A stretch of 8,633 nt of DNA from an uncultured Lachnospiraceae bacterium (GTDB lineage Bacteria > Bacillota_A > Clostridia > Lachnospirales > Lachnospiraceae). A program made the position numbers and the translations under genes. Shown in pieces: positions 1-6,752 of the stretch; the first letter of the stretch is position 1, and each line of letters opens with the position of its first letter. The stretch lies in contig CAMWMM010000190.1 of NCBI GenBank assembly GCA_947175285.1, forward strand, positions 1 to 8,633, given 5' to 3'. Under the pieces are notes generated by a model that saw only the letters and a list, made by a program, of their open reading frames with translations, ran no database searches and was not told the origin of the DNA.

Positions 1-201
1 TCCTTCGGATTCTTCCGTGCCGCCAAACATTTTCCATCTTTCCGCCATCAGCATAGGGCGCAGTCTTTTACCGCCTGCTAACGTCGAATAATTCATCGCT
101 TCGATAACAGTCTTCTGAAACCCTTCTTCTTTCGGCAGAAAAGCTTTCAGGACTTCCTCCATCTGTGTTGTTTCTTCTTTTAATCGTTCCTCAAAATTCA
201 T
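1..201 (-). CDS. ispA: Polyprenyl (farnesyl/geranyl) diphosphate synthase, N-terminal part only
   Basis: The first 67 codons are visible; the gene runs off the left edge. The translation begins MNFEERLKEE and contains YSTLAGGKRLRPML, the GGKRxRP signature at the start of trans-isoprenyl diphosphate synthases, which binds the pyrophosphate of isopentenyl diphosphate. The Asp-rich catalytic motifs lie outside the window. Family members condense IPP with allylic diphosphates in the cytoplasm to make precursors for undecaprenyl phosphate and quinone-type lipids. The ATG at 199-201 lies inside the end of xseB, an 11-nt overlap (ATGAATTTTGA), and is preceded by a GGTGA-type ribosome binding site, so it is probably translationally coupled to xseB. 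The order xseB-ispA is the usual one in Firmicutes. Chain-length specificity (C15 or other) cannot be judged from this fragment. Confidence 0.93.
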   Translation of the reverse strand, partial: MNFEERLKEETTQMEEVLKAFLPKEEGFQKTVIEAMNYSTLAGGKRLRPMLMAERWKMFGGTEESEG

Positions 202-397
202 CCAGTTCACCATCTTCATTAATTAATAACACTTGCTTCTCTACTTTATCAATCTTTTCATTACAATATTGTAAAAGCTTCATACCCTGCTGATATGCCT
301 GAAAAGACTCCTCTAGCGTAGTCTCTTCTTCCTCTAAATGTCCTATTGTCTCTTCTATCCGGGCAAATGCCTCTTCCAAAGAAAGTTCCTGTTCCAT
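191..397 (-). CDS. xseB: Exodeoxyribonuclease VII small subunit
   Basis: A 68-residue acidic, almost wholly helical protein, the normal size for XseB. Recognisable family features are LSLEEAFARIEETIGHLEE near the start, followed by an EETTLEESFQAYQQGM segment and LLQYCNEKIDKVEKQV, which form the two-helix hairpin that packs on the large subunit. Several XseB copies bind one XseA and are required for nuclease activity on single-stranded DNA. The start ATG (395-397) has a strong AAGGAG site (405-410) seven bases upstream. It lies 15 nt after the xseA stop and its own end overlaps ispA by 11 nt, so the three genes are clearly co-transcribed. There is no sign of damage. Confidence 0.95.
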   Translation of the reverse strand: MEQELSLEEAFARIEETIGHLEEEETTLEESFQAYQQGMKLLQYCNEKIDKVEKQVLLINEDGELDEF

Positions 398-412
398 ATT
401 GCTGCTCCTTTC

Positions 413-1621
413 TTACCCAATAGACAGCTCTTGCCTGTCCACCACTCTTGCCTGAATGATACCATCTTTGACATAAATATGCACTTCATCTTCCGGCTCT
501 ACCTGTTCAATACTGCTTATGGTTTTGTTTTGTGCATCCGCCACATATGCATACCCTTGATTTAATTTTTCAAGCGGTGACAAACCTTTCATCTGTTCAA
601 TATAAATCGCCAGTTTATGCCTTTTCTCCGAAAGTTTCCGCTCCATACATTCCTGTAAGGATTCTTCCAGATTCAGCATATAAGTCCGTTTTTCCCGAAT
701 CTGATTGAGCGGACTCAAATATTTAATCTGCATTTGATAATTTTCAAGACGATTTCTACACTGTCTGATATGGTTTCTGCACAAGTGCTGCATCGTATAG
801 GCATATTCACTTAACTTGTCCTGTAACAGTTCCCTGTCATATACGGCAAGTTCCGCCGCTGCAGAGGGCGTCGGTGCCCGCAAATCCGCTACAAAATCCG
901 CTATCGTAAAATCTGTTTCATGTCCTACCGCAGAAATAATCGGAATCGGACAGTCAAAAACAGCCTGTGCCACGGCTTCCTCATTAAATGCCCATAAGTC
1001 TTCAATAGAGCCGCCGCCTCTTCCGACAATAATCGTATCAACCCCAAAATGTTCCATAGCATGAATGCCGTTTACAATACTGGAGACAGCCGCTTCTCCC
1101 TGCACAATTGCCGGATACAGAATAATCTGTACATATGGATTTCTACGTGTTGCAACCTGTATGATATCACGAACTGCCGCACCTGTCTGTGCCGTAACAA
1201 CGCCCAGCCTGTTGATATATTTGGGAATCGGCTGCTTATATTCCGGAGCAAACATTCCACGTTCTTCCAACTGTGCCTTTAACAGTTCAAAACGCTCATA
1301 TAATGCCCCTGCACCATCCTGCTTGATTTGTCTGGCATATAACTGGTATTTTCCATCCCGCTCATAAACATCTATCGTTCCGCTGACAACAACCTGCTGT
1401 CCCTGCGCCATTGAAAACGTCAGTCCATCTCTGTTCCCTGCAAACATAACGCACGATATTGTTCCTTTTTCATCCTTTAACGTAAAATAAATATGCCCTG
1501 AGGAATGGTACTTGCAATTACTTACTTCGCCTTTTACCGAAATAGACTGCAGCATAAAATCCTGTGTGAACATATTTTTAATATAGGAATTCACTTGCGC
1601 TACCGTATAAACATTCTGCAT
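413..1621 (-). CDS. xseA: Exodeoxyribonuclease VII large subunit
   Basis: A 402-residue protein, at the short end for the family but complete. Residues 1-105 form the N-terminal OB-fold that binds single-stranded DNA. The catalytic domain follows, with GVVTAQTGAAVRDI (140-153), GRGGGSIEDLWAFNEE (200-215) and SAVGHETDF (230-238). By position, D152, R201, H234 and D237 correspond to the residues described as catalytic in the Escherichia coli enzyme (D155, R205, H238, D241); this mapping is mine, from memory. A coiled helical region (about 260-345), where XseB binds in the known family, precedes the C-terminal segment with GYAYV and VKDGIIQARV. Together with XseB it degrades single-stranded DNA to acid-soluble oligonucleotides in repair. 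The start ATG has an AGGTG ribosome site about six bases upstream, inside the 14-nt gap after nusB. In Bacillus folD lies between nusB and xseA; here nothing does. Confidence 0.97.
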   Translation of the reverse strand: MQNVYTVAQVNSYIKNMFTQDFMLQSISVKGEVSNCKYHSSGHIYFTLKDEKGTISCVMFAGNRDGLTFSMAQGQQVVVSGTIDVYERDGKYQLYARQIKQDGAGALYERFELLKAQLEERGMFAPEYKQPIPKYINRLGVVTAQTGAAVRDIIQVATRRNPYVQIILYPAIVQGEAAVSSIVNGIHAMEHFGVDTIIVGRGGGSIEDLWAFNEEAVAQAVFDCPIPIISAVGHETDFTIADFVADLRAPTPSAAAELAVYDRELLQDKLSEYAYTMQHLCRNHIRQCRNRLENYQMQIKYLSPLNQIREKRTYMLNLEESLQECMERKLSEKRHKLAIYIEQMKGLSPLEKLNQGYAYVADAQNKTISSIEQVEPEDEVHIYVKDGIIQARVVDRQELSIG

Positions 1622-1635
1622 AACAACACCTGCAT

Positions 1636-2031
1636 TTATGCAAATTTTGCTAAAATACCGTTAATAAAGCCTGACGAAGCATCCTGCCCGAATTTCTTCG
1701 CCAGTTCTACCGCCTCATTAATCGCCACACCCGTAGGTATTTCTTCATCAAAAGTAATTTCATAAACCGCCAGTCTGAGAATCGTTAAATCCACTTTTCC
1801 CATTCTTGCCGTATCCCAATTCTCTGCTTTTTCATTCAACATGCTGTCAATGGTATCCAGCTTTTCTACGATTTTCCGGTATTTTGCAGAAATATAGGTG
1901 CAATCTTCGTCATCTGCCTCGCAGGTATCTTCAAAAAAAAACTTTTCCTGCTCCGGCATCTCTTCCGGACTGTTAAACTCTATACGAAACAGCAGTTTAA
2001 ATATCTGTTCTCTTAACTCTCTTCTGCTCAT
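1636..2031 (-). CDS. nusB: Transcription antitermination factor NusB
   Basis: A 131-residue all-helical protein of normal NusB length. It begins MSRRELREQIFKLLFRIEF, typical of the RNA-binding first helix with its basic residues. The second half carries the family core MGKVDLTILRLAVYEI (about 98-113) and then IPTGVAINEAVELAKKFG, ending in the conserved SGFINGILAKF. NusB binds boxA RNA together with NusE (ribosomal protein S10) and lets RNA polymerase pass terminators in rRNA operons. The segment from about 27 to 50 is unusually acidic and less conserved, which is common in Clostridia. The ATG has a TAGGAG site (2037-2042) five bases upstream, within the 18-nt gap after the asp23-family gene. 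It belongs to the same transcription unit as xseA, which begins 14 nt after its stop. Confidence 0.96.
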   Translation of the reverse strand: MSRRELREQIFKLLFRIEFNSPEEMPEQEKFFFEDTCEADDEDCTYISAKYRKIVEKLDTIDSMLNEKAENWDTARMGKVDLTILRLAVYEITFDEEIPTGVAINEAVELAKKFGQDASSGFINGILAKFA

Positions 2032-2049
2032 GTAAACTCCTACTTCGCT

Positions 2050-2436
2050 CTATCTTTCCCTTGCTACGTTGATACCTGCAATACGGATATTGACATCATT
2101 TACTTCCAATCCGGTCATATTTTCCACCGCATTTTTTACTTTTGTCTGTACTCTCTGGCAGGTAGCCGGAATATTGAATCCGTATTCTATCGTAATCGCC
2201 AAATCTACCTTTACTTTCTTTTGCAATACTTCCACACGTGTTCCTTTAGCCATGCTTTTAACGCCGACTCTGCTCAGCAGTTCGTTTGTCATATTGCCTG
2301 ACATCGCAGCAACACCCTCTACTTCCGTTGCCGCAAGCGCCGCAATCATCGCTACAACATCATCTGCTATTTTAACTGTACCAAGGTTTTCATCGTCTTG
2401 TAATACATAACTGTTTTTATCTGATTCCTGTGCCAT
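2050..2436 (-). CDS. Asp23/Gls24 (DUF322) family protein, YqhY-like
   Basis: A protein of 128 residues from the start chosen here. The core is LGTVKIADDVVAMIAALAATEVEGVAAM, then a glycine/lysine-rich turn, VKVDLAITIEYGFNIP, VQTKVKNAVENMTGLEV and VNIRIAGINV, which is the complete Asp23 alpha/beta fold. There is no membrane segment. The position directly before nusB equals that of yqhY in Bacillus subtilis, where the gene follows accBC and has been linked to acetyl-CoA carboxylase control; here accBC is not adjacent. The function in this organism is therefore inferred only at family level. Start choice: an upstream in-frame ATG exists at 2448, but its only purine-rich stretch (AAAGG) is too close. 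The ATG at 2434-2436 has GGTGA five bases before it, and MAQES resembles other family starts. It is the first gene after the promoter at 2568-2596. Confidence 0.93.
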   Translation of the reverse strand: MAQESDKNSYVLQDDENLGTVKIADDVVAMIAALAATEVEGVAAMSGNMTNELLSRVGVKSMAKGTRVEVLQKKVKVDLAITIEYGFNIPATCQRVQTKVKNAVENMTGLEVNDVNIRIAGINVARER

Positions 2437-2441
2437 ATGAA

Positions 2442-2446
2442 TCACC
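2442..2446 (-). promoter_or_regulatory. Ribosome binding site deciding the asp23-family start
   Basis: GGTGA, matching the 3' half of the AGGAGGTGA Shine-Dalgarno consensus, stands five bases before the ATG at 2436. It lies inside the extra four codons of the longer reading (ATG at 2448), which argues for the shorter protein. Confidence 0.6.
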
Positions 2447-2464
2447 ATGCCTTTCTCTCAGCCT

Positions 2465-2544
2465 GCAAACTTTGGGCCGCAGGCACAAATTTGCCTGTGA
2501 AAAATTTATTTTTCACAGTAAGCCTTCCATTCCTACATCTTACT
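2465..2544 (-). promoter_or_regulatory. Structured 5' leader of the asp23-nusB-xse operon
   Basis: Three inverted repeats follow each other with almost no spacing. From the promoter side: AGTAAG/CTTACT (2539-2544 with 2517-2522); a perfect 11-bp repeat CTGTGAAAAAT/ATTTTTCACAG with a 2-nt centre (2495-2518); and an imperfect hairpin starting GCAAATTTG and closing with AGTTTGC, about 13 pairs around a TGC loop (2465-2494). Alternative pairings compete: CAGGCA/TGCCTG (2480-2497) and GCCTGC/GCAGGC (2461-2484). No run of T follows any stem, so a standard Rho-independent terminator is not supported. It could be a regulatory leader, an mRNA-stabilising structure or a palindromic repeat unit. The bases are read directly; the role is inference. 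Confidence 0.5.
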
Positions 2545-2567
2545 CTAGCTTTCTCCGATTTTGATTA

Positions 2568-2596
2568 AGTATACCAAAATTTATGATTTTTGCCTA
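2568..2596 (-). promoter_or_regulatory. Probable housekeeping promoter for asp23-nusB-xseA-xseB-ispA
   Basis: On the minus strand TATACT (2568-2573) is preceded by TGG, giving an extended -10 (TGnTATACT). TAGGCA (2591-2596) is a 4-of-6 match to the -35 element at 17-bp spacing. The predicted start of transcription is near 2561, leaving a leader of about 125 nt before the ATG at 2436. It sits just beyond the stop of the transglutaminase-like gene, where a new operon would be expected. Confidence 0.6.
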
Positions 2597-2617
2597 GTAC
2601 CGAAATCAATAAGATTT

Positions 2618-3865
2618 TTATAGCCAAAAGCTCATGCTGTATTGTTCCTCACTGTCCGTATAGGAAACTACCCCATCCGGGCAATCCAGATAATAAAAAA
2701 TATTCTGCTCGGTAATCATCATTTCCTGTAACTGTTTATAAAGCTGCTCGGAAGAACATTTTAACGTAATATATGCACTTCCTTTTTCATAACCATTCTG
2801 AAAAATACGCTCCAACTGCTCCGTGTCAAGTGTTGTGAGATAAAGCCCTTCCCTGACATAGTAATTGTTTTCCATGGAAGTGCATTCCGGCAATTCCACT
2901 ATATTTTCTATCACGTGCGTTGTACAAAGCTGCTTTGTCGTCACACATAAATAGTCATAATTGATAGTCGGCATCGCCTTTTTCGGATAAGAATCCTGCC
3001 CTCCGACTGCCTGATAGGAGGCATCTCCCCACGTTGTATCGACAAAATACCACTCCCCGTCTATCTGAACCATATTCCAGGCATGTCCTTCGCCGCCCGA
3101 CACATTTCCTAATACGAGAGTAGAACGGATTCCCGCCTGATTCAGCAAATACTGTGTTGCCTTGGCATATCCCTGACAAACCGACCTGCCGTCCAGAAAA
3201 ACAGAGCAGATATTCTGGTTATCTTCCACCGATGCATCATATTCCGTATGGTTTATCAGGTATTCATAGACATATTTTACCGTTTCGTATTCGTCCGCAT
3301 CTGCCGAAAGCCCGGACAGGCATCTATCCACATACTCATCTATCTGCGCCTGTCTTTTTACGATTTCATCCCTGTCCATTTTATAGTTGCCGGTAAATGT
3401 AATTTTTTTCAACATATCGCCCACTGCATACTGCGTATAGATATAACCGTCCACATAGAATATTTCAGGGTGGTCATTCAATACACACTGAAAAACATAA
3501 GCAATTTCCTCCACATCTACCGTTGAGAGTTTCACATTATCCTGAAATTCCAAAAGAGCCCACAATATCTCAATATAAACAGCTTGCTCTTTTTCAGATA
3601 ACGCCTGATATGCATAAGAATCCGCCTGCGCTTCCTGCAAAAGGAATTTCTCGTCTTCCTGTTGTTCTACATCGTCATCCGGCTCTTTTTGCAGCGAAAC
3701 AACACGTTCTTCTATAGTATGTGCTTCTATCGCCTGCTCTTTTAGCTGTTCACTCTTAGTCTCTGTCCCACTTTGAAAGCGTTCTTTCAATATCGGCGCA
3801 TTTATAAGGAGAACTATCAAAACACATAGAAAAATACTTTTCAACAGAAAAAATGTTTTTTTCAT
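2618..3865 (-). CDS. Membrane-anchored transglutaminase-like domain protein
   Basis: A 415-residue protein. Residues 1-25 are two lysines and a hydrophobic stretch, a signal or uncleaved anchor, with no proper lipobox. A charged linker (30-80) follows, then a helical region with EKEQAVYIEILWALLEF and DHPEIFYVDG, often found before transglutaminase domains in Clostridia. The transglutaminase-like core (about 190-285) has all three expected residues: C230 in SVCQGYA, H261 in GHAWNMV and D276 in YFVDTTWGD. A small C-terminal region (about 335-415) is predicted as beta-alpha-beta. Such proteins may be cysteine peptidases or cross-linking enzymes acting outside the membrane; the substrate is unknown. 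Ten cysteines are present, eight apart from the catalytic one and the one in the anchor. The gene lies 43 nt after prfC, with a GGGGGG ribosome site, and probably shares its transcript. The domain call is firm, the function is not. Confidence 0.88.
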   Translation of the reverse strand: MKKTFFLLKSIFLCVLIVLLINAPILKERFQSGTETKSEQLKEQAIEAHTIEERVVSLQKEPDDDVEQQEDEKFLLQEAQADSYAYQALSEKEQAVYIEILWALLEFQDNVKLSTVDVEEIAYVFQCVLNDHPEIFYVDGYIYTQYAVGDMLKKITFTGNYKMDRDEIVKRQAQIDEYVDRCLSGLSADADEYETVKYVYEYLINHTEYDASVEDNQNICSVFLDGRSVCQGYAKATQYLLNQAGIRSTLVLGNVSGGEGHAWNMVQIDGEWYFVDTTWGDASYQAVGGQDSYPKKAMPTINYDYLCVTTKQLCTTHVIENIVELPECTSMENNYYVREGLYLTTLDTEQLERIFQNGYEKGSAYITLKCSSEQLYKQLQEMMITEQNIFYYLDCPDGVVSYTDSEEQYSMSFWL

Positions 3866-3908
3866 TCTATCCCCCCTATAACAGACAGCCTTTACTGTTT
3901 TCTATGGT

Positions 3909-5516
3909 CTAATTCCTGCCAAACTCAGAAAGTACCAAACCGCTGTTTCTGTCCTCCGTCATCTTAATACTCCATTGATTCACAAAGAGTAACAGCGGAT
4001 TTCCTTTCAAATCCTTTATTTTTTTCATATCCGATGTACCTGTCAGGGCATTCAGGTCAATATCCGTATTTTCTATCCAGCGGATATGTTCATACGGAAG
4101 ATTCTCCAGACGAATTTCCACATTATATTCATTCTCCAGACGATATTTTAATACATCGAACTGTAACACGCCGACAACGCCCACGATAATCTCTTCCATT
4201 CCCGTATTAAATTCCTGGAAAATCTGAATGGCTCCCTCCTGTGCAATCTGCTCAATACCCTTTACAAACTGCTTTCTCTTCATCGTATCAAGCTGACGAA
4301 CCCTTGCAAAATGCTCCGGTGCAAATGTCGGAATACCCTCGTATTGAAACTGCTCTTTCGGCATACACAGCGTATCTCCGATAGAAAAAATGCCGGGGTC
4401 AAAAACACCGATAATATCTCCGGCATAAGCCTCGCTCAATATTTTACGCTCGTCCGCCATAATCTGCTGCGGCTGGGAAAGCCGCATGACCTTACCGCCC
4501 TGTATATGCTTTACTTCCATACTTGCATCATACTTACCGGAGCAGATACGCATAAAAGCGACCCTGTCTCTATGCGCCTTATTCATATTCGCCTGAATCT
4601 TAAAGACAAATGCCGAAAACTCATTCTCCACAGGGTCGATGAGTCCAATATCCGCTTTCCGCGGCAGCGGTGTCGTTGTCATCTTTAAAAAGTGCTGCAA
4701 AAAAATCTCCACGCCGAAATTCGTCAGAGCGGAACCGAAAAAGACAGGCGTTAATTCCCCTGCACGGATTTTTTCAAGGTCATACTCTGCACTTGCGCCG
4801 TCCAATAAATCAATCTCATCCGTTAACTGCTCTTTAAATGCCTCTCCGATATAGGAAACCAGCTTGTCCTCCTCCGAAACAGGAATCTGTGTTGCATGTC
4901 CCTCTTTTGTTCCCTTTTCCGTATCGGAATACGTAATCACACACTGGTTTTCCCTGTCATAGACTCCTTTAAAATCTTTTCCGGAGCCTATCGGCCAGTT
5001 TATGGGGCAAGTAGCAATTCCCAGTTCTTTCTCAATTTCATCAATCAGTTCAAACGTATCGTTGGCATCCCTGTCCATTTTATTAATAAATGTAAAAATA
5101 GGAATCCGGCGCATCACACAGACCTTAAACAGCTTTCTCGTCTGTGCCTCAACGCCTTTGGAGGCGTCGATTACCATAACAGCCGAATCAGCCGCCATCA
5201 GTGTTCGATACGTATCTTCCGAGAAATCCTGATGTCCCGGCGTATCCAGTATGTTGATGCAAAAACCGCCATATTGAAACTGTAACACGGAAGAGGTAAC
5301 GGAAATACCTCTCTCCTTTTCAATTTCCATCCAGTCGGAAACGGCATGCCTTGCGGTCGCTTTTCCTTTGACACTGCCTGCCAGGTTAATGGCGCCGCCA
5401 TATAAAAGAAATTTTTCCGTCAATGTTGTTTTTCCGGCATCCGGATGCGAAATAATCGCAAATGTTCTTCTTTTGTTAATTTCGTCTGCATAATTGCCCA
5501 CGTTCTTATCCTCCAT
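3909..5516 (-). CDS. prfC: Peptide chain release factor 3 (RF3)
   Basis: A 535-residue translational GTPase, close to the 529 residues of Escherichia coli RF3. GTPase motifs are intact: G1 SHPDAGKTT (23-31), G2 around GISVTSS (70-76), G3 DTPGHQDF (91-98) and G4 NKMD (145-148). The RRTFAIISHPDAGKTT opening and the GSVKGKATARHAVSDWMEIEKERG region identify RF3 rather than EF-G or a TetM-type protection protein. RF3 uses GTP to recycle RF1/RF2 from the ribosome after termination. The coordinates use the outer ATG (5514-5516), which overlaps the end of deoB by 11 nt but lacks a clear ribosome site. The GTG at 5499-5501 (residue 6) has GGAGG eight bases upstream and may be the real start, giving 530 residues. 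Coupling to deoB is likely either way. Confidence 0.96.
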   Translation of the reverse strand: MEDKNVGNYADEINKRRTFAIISHPDAGKTTLTEKFLLYGGAINLAGSVKGKATARHAVSDWMEIEKERGISVTSSVLQFQYGGFCINILDTPGHQDFSEDTYRTLMAADSAVMVIDASKGVEAQTRKLFKVCVMRRIPIFTFINKMDRDANDTFELIDEIEKELGIATCPINWPIGSGKDFKGVYDRENQCVITYSDTEKGTKEGHATQIPVSEEDKLVSYIGEAFKEQLTDEIDLLDGASAEYDLEKIRAGELTPVFFGSALTNFGVEIFLQHFLKMTTTPLPRKADIGLIDPVENEFSAFVFKIQANMNKAHRDRVAFMRICSGKYDASMEVKHIQGGKVMRLSQPQQIMADERKILSEAYAGDIIGVFDPGIFSIGDTLCMPKEQFQYEGIPTFAPEHFARVRQLDTMKRKQFVKGIEQIAQEGAIQIFQEFNTGMEEIIVGVVGVLQFDVLKYRLENEYNVEIRLENLPYEHIRWIENTDIDLNALTGTSDMKKIKDLKGNPLLLFVNQWSIKMTEDRNSGLVLSEFGRN

Positions 5517-6666
5517 AAAGCATCGATGTTCCGGAAAACTCCGGTTCTATTCCAAAATAATCAAGCACCGTAGCGCCGATGTCTGCAAAAGTATCTCTTG
5601 TTCCCAGATTTCCGGGTGTAATTCCATGTCCATACATAATAAATGGTGTATGTTCTCTGGAATGATCCGTTGAAACCGTATAGCCGGGGTCGCAGCCATG
5701 GTCAGCCGTAATCATTAAAATATCATCTGTTCTTAATTTTTGACAGATTTCCGGCAGTTTCTCATCAAAGTAAGAAAGCGCTTTAGCATAGCCGTCAACA
5801 TCATTCCGGTGTCCGTAAAGCATATCGTAATCTACGAGATTGACAAAACACAGCCCATCAAAGTCTTTCTCCAGATATTCCAGTGTTTTCTCAATGCCCT
5901 CTTCATTGCCTTTTGTATAAGTAAATTCCGTAATCCCTTTTCCTGCAAAAATATCCTGAATCTTCCCCACCGCAATTACATCTCTCCCAGCGGCACACAA
6001 CTGGTCTAACATGGTGACGGACGGCGGCTGTAAGGAAAAATCATGCCGTCTGGGCGTTCTCGTGTAATTACCTGCTTCACCGATAAAAGGTCTTGCAATC
6101 ACTCTGCCGACTCCATGCTCGTTCTGTAAAATTTCCCTTGCCATCCGGCAGTACTCGTATAACTGTTCTACCGGAACAACATCTTCATGCGCTGCAATCT
6201 GAAAAACGCTGTCCGCAGACGTGTAAATAATCAAATCTCCTGTTCTAACATGTTCCTCTCCATAATCCTTAATGACTTCCGTGCCGGAATACGGTTTGTT
6301 GCACAAAACACCTCTGCCCGTCTTTGCCTTAAAAGCATCCAGCACCTCCTTAGGGAAACCGTCCGGATAAGTCGGAAGCGGTTTTTTTGATAAAACACCC
6401 GCTATCTCCCAATGTCCTATGGTTGTATCCTTTCCTTTCGATGCTTCTTTCATACGGGCTATCCTTGCCGTAAAGAAATCCTCTTTCGCTCCGCAGTCTA
6501 CACCGTCTAAGTTAAACAGCCCCATCTTTCCCATGTTGGGCATATGAAAATAGGAACTGGAAGATACGGAGCGCAGGGTATTTGTTCCCTTATCGCCATA
6601 ATCCGCCGCATCTTCCATCTCACCTATCCCAAAACTATCCAATACAATCAGAAAAACTCTCTTCAT
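5506..6666 (-). CDS. deoB: Phosphopentomutase
   Basis: A 386-residue enzyme, normal DeoB length, of the alkaline-phosphatase superfamily. It interconverts ribose 1-phosphate (or deoxyribose 1-phosphate) and the 5-phosphates in nucleoside salvage and breakdown. Visible features are VLDSFGIGE with D10 (metal ligand), GKDTTIGHWEIAG with T82 (expected phosphothreonine, by analogy with T85 of the Bacillus cereus enzyme), VDYDMLYGHRND (D281, H286), TADHGCDP (D322, H323) and TDHSREHTP, which should supply the last metal-binding histidine (probably H335). The residue mapping is from memory of the family. The start ATG (6664-6666) has GGAGG seven bases upstream. A promoter lies directly before the gene. 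No other nucleoside catabolism gene (deoA, deoD, deoC, pdp) is next to it here; instead its end overlaps prfC. Confidence 0.97.
   Translation of the reverse strand: MKRVFLIVLDSFGIGEMEDAADYGDKGTNTLRSVSSSSYFHMPNMGKMGLFNLDGVDCGAKEDFFTARIARMKEASKGKDTTIGHWEIAGVLSKKPLPTYPDGFPKEVLDAFKAKTGRGVLCNKPYSGTEVIKDYGEEHVRTGDLIIYTSADSVFQIAAHEDVVPVEQLYEYCRMAREILQNEHGVGRVIARPFIGEAGNYTRTPRRHDFSLQPPSVTMLDQLCAAGRDVIAVGKIQDIFAGKGITEFTYTKGNEEGIEKTLEYLEKDFDGLCFVNLVDYDMLYGHRNDVDGYAKALSYFDEKLPEICQKLRTDDILMITADHGCDPGYTVSTDHSREHTPFIMYGHGITPGNLGTRDTFADIGATVLDYFGIEPEFSGTSMLYGG
5510..5514 (-). promoter_or_regulatory. Ribosome binding site bearing on the prfC start
   Basis: GGAGG overlaps the third base of the outer prfC ATG and precedes the GTG at 5501 by eight bases, ideal spacing. 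It lies over the end of deoB, whose TAA is at 5506-5508, so ribosomes finishing deoB would end right on it. It supports the GTG start, but the ATG cannot be excluded. Confidence 0.55.
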
Positions 6667-6695
6667 CTTTTGCCTCCAAGATACTATACTTACAT

Positions 6696-6719
6696 AACGC
6701 TAGCCTTTAGACCTGCGTT
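6696..6719 (-). promoter_or_regulatory. Imperfect hairpin at the 5' end of the deoB message
   Basis: AACGC and GCGTT close a stem of five pairs, continued after one mismatch by four more pairs including two G-U wobbles, with a UAAA loop. No T run follows, so it is not a convincing terminator for the spoIIIA operon. It falls right at the predicted transcription start of deoB and might stabilise the message. Weakly supported. Confidence 0.3.
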
Positions 6720-6723
6720 TATT

Positions 6724-6752
6724 ATTATATCATGTAATTCTCATATTGTGCA
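6724..6752 (-). promoter_or_regulatory. Probable housekeeping promoter for deoB-prfC-transglutaminase
   Basis: On the minus strand a perfect TATAAT (6724-6729) with TGA directly before it makes an extended -10. TGCACA (6747-6752) is a 4-of-6 match to the -35 element at 17-bp spacing. It begins one base after the spoIIIAH stop codon. Transcription should start near 6717, about 50 nt before the deoB ATG. Confidence 0.7.

Noticed and set aside
2449..2470. CTGAGA in the asp23 leader, reminiscent of the thi-box of TPP riboswitches
   Set aside because: The partner ACCTGA segment and the rest of the TPP core are missing, and no thiamine gene follows.
2574..2617. Possible terminator after the transglutaminase-like gene
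   Set aside because: Only five-pair AT-only repeats (AAATC/GATTT and CAAAA/TTTTG) are present, without a GC stem or a following T run.
2955..3179. Minus-strand open frame of 74 codons inside the transglutaminase-like gene
   Set aside because: It lies in another frame over the catalytic core of a gene with a complete Cys-His-Asp set, with no family resemblance; it is a shadow frame.
3790..3865. Lipoprotein signal at the start of the transglutaminase-like protein
   Set aside because: C14 lies in the hydrophobic segment, but the residue before it is Leu rather than Gly, Ala or Ser, so the lipobox is not met.
3909..5516. TetM-like ribosomal protection protein or EF-G instead of RF3
   Set aside because: SHPDAGKTT, the GSVKGKATARHAVSDWM region and the length of 535 residues fit RF3; TetM and EF-G are about 640-700 residues with different opening motifs.
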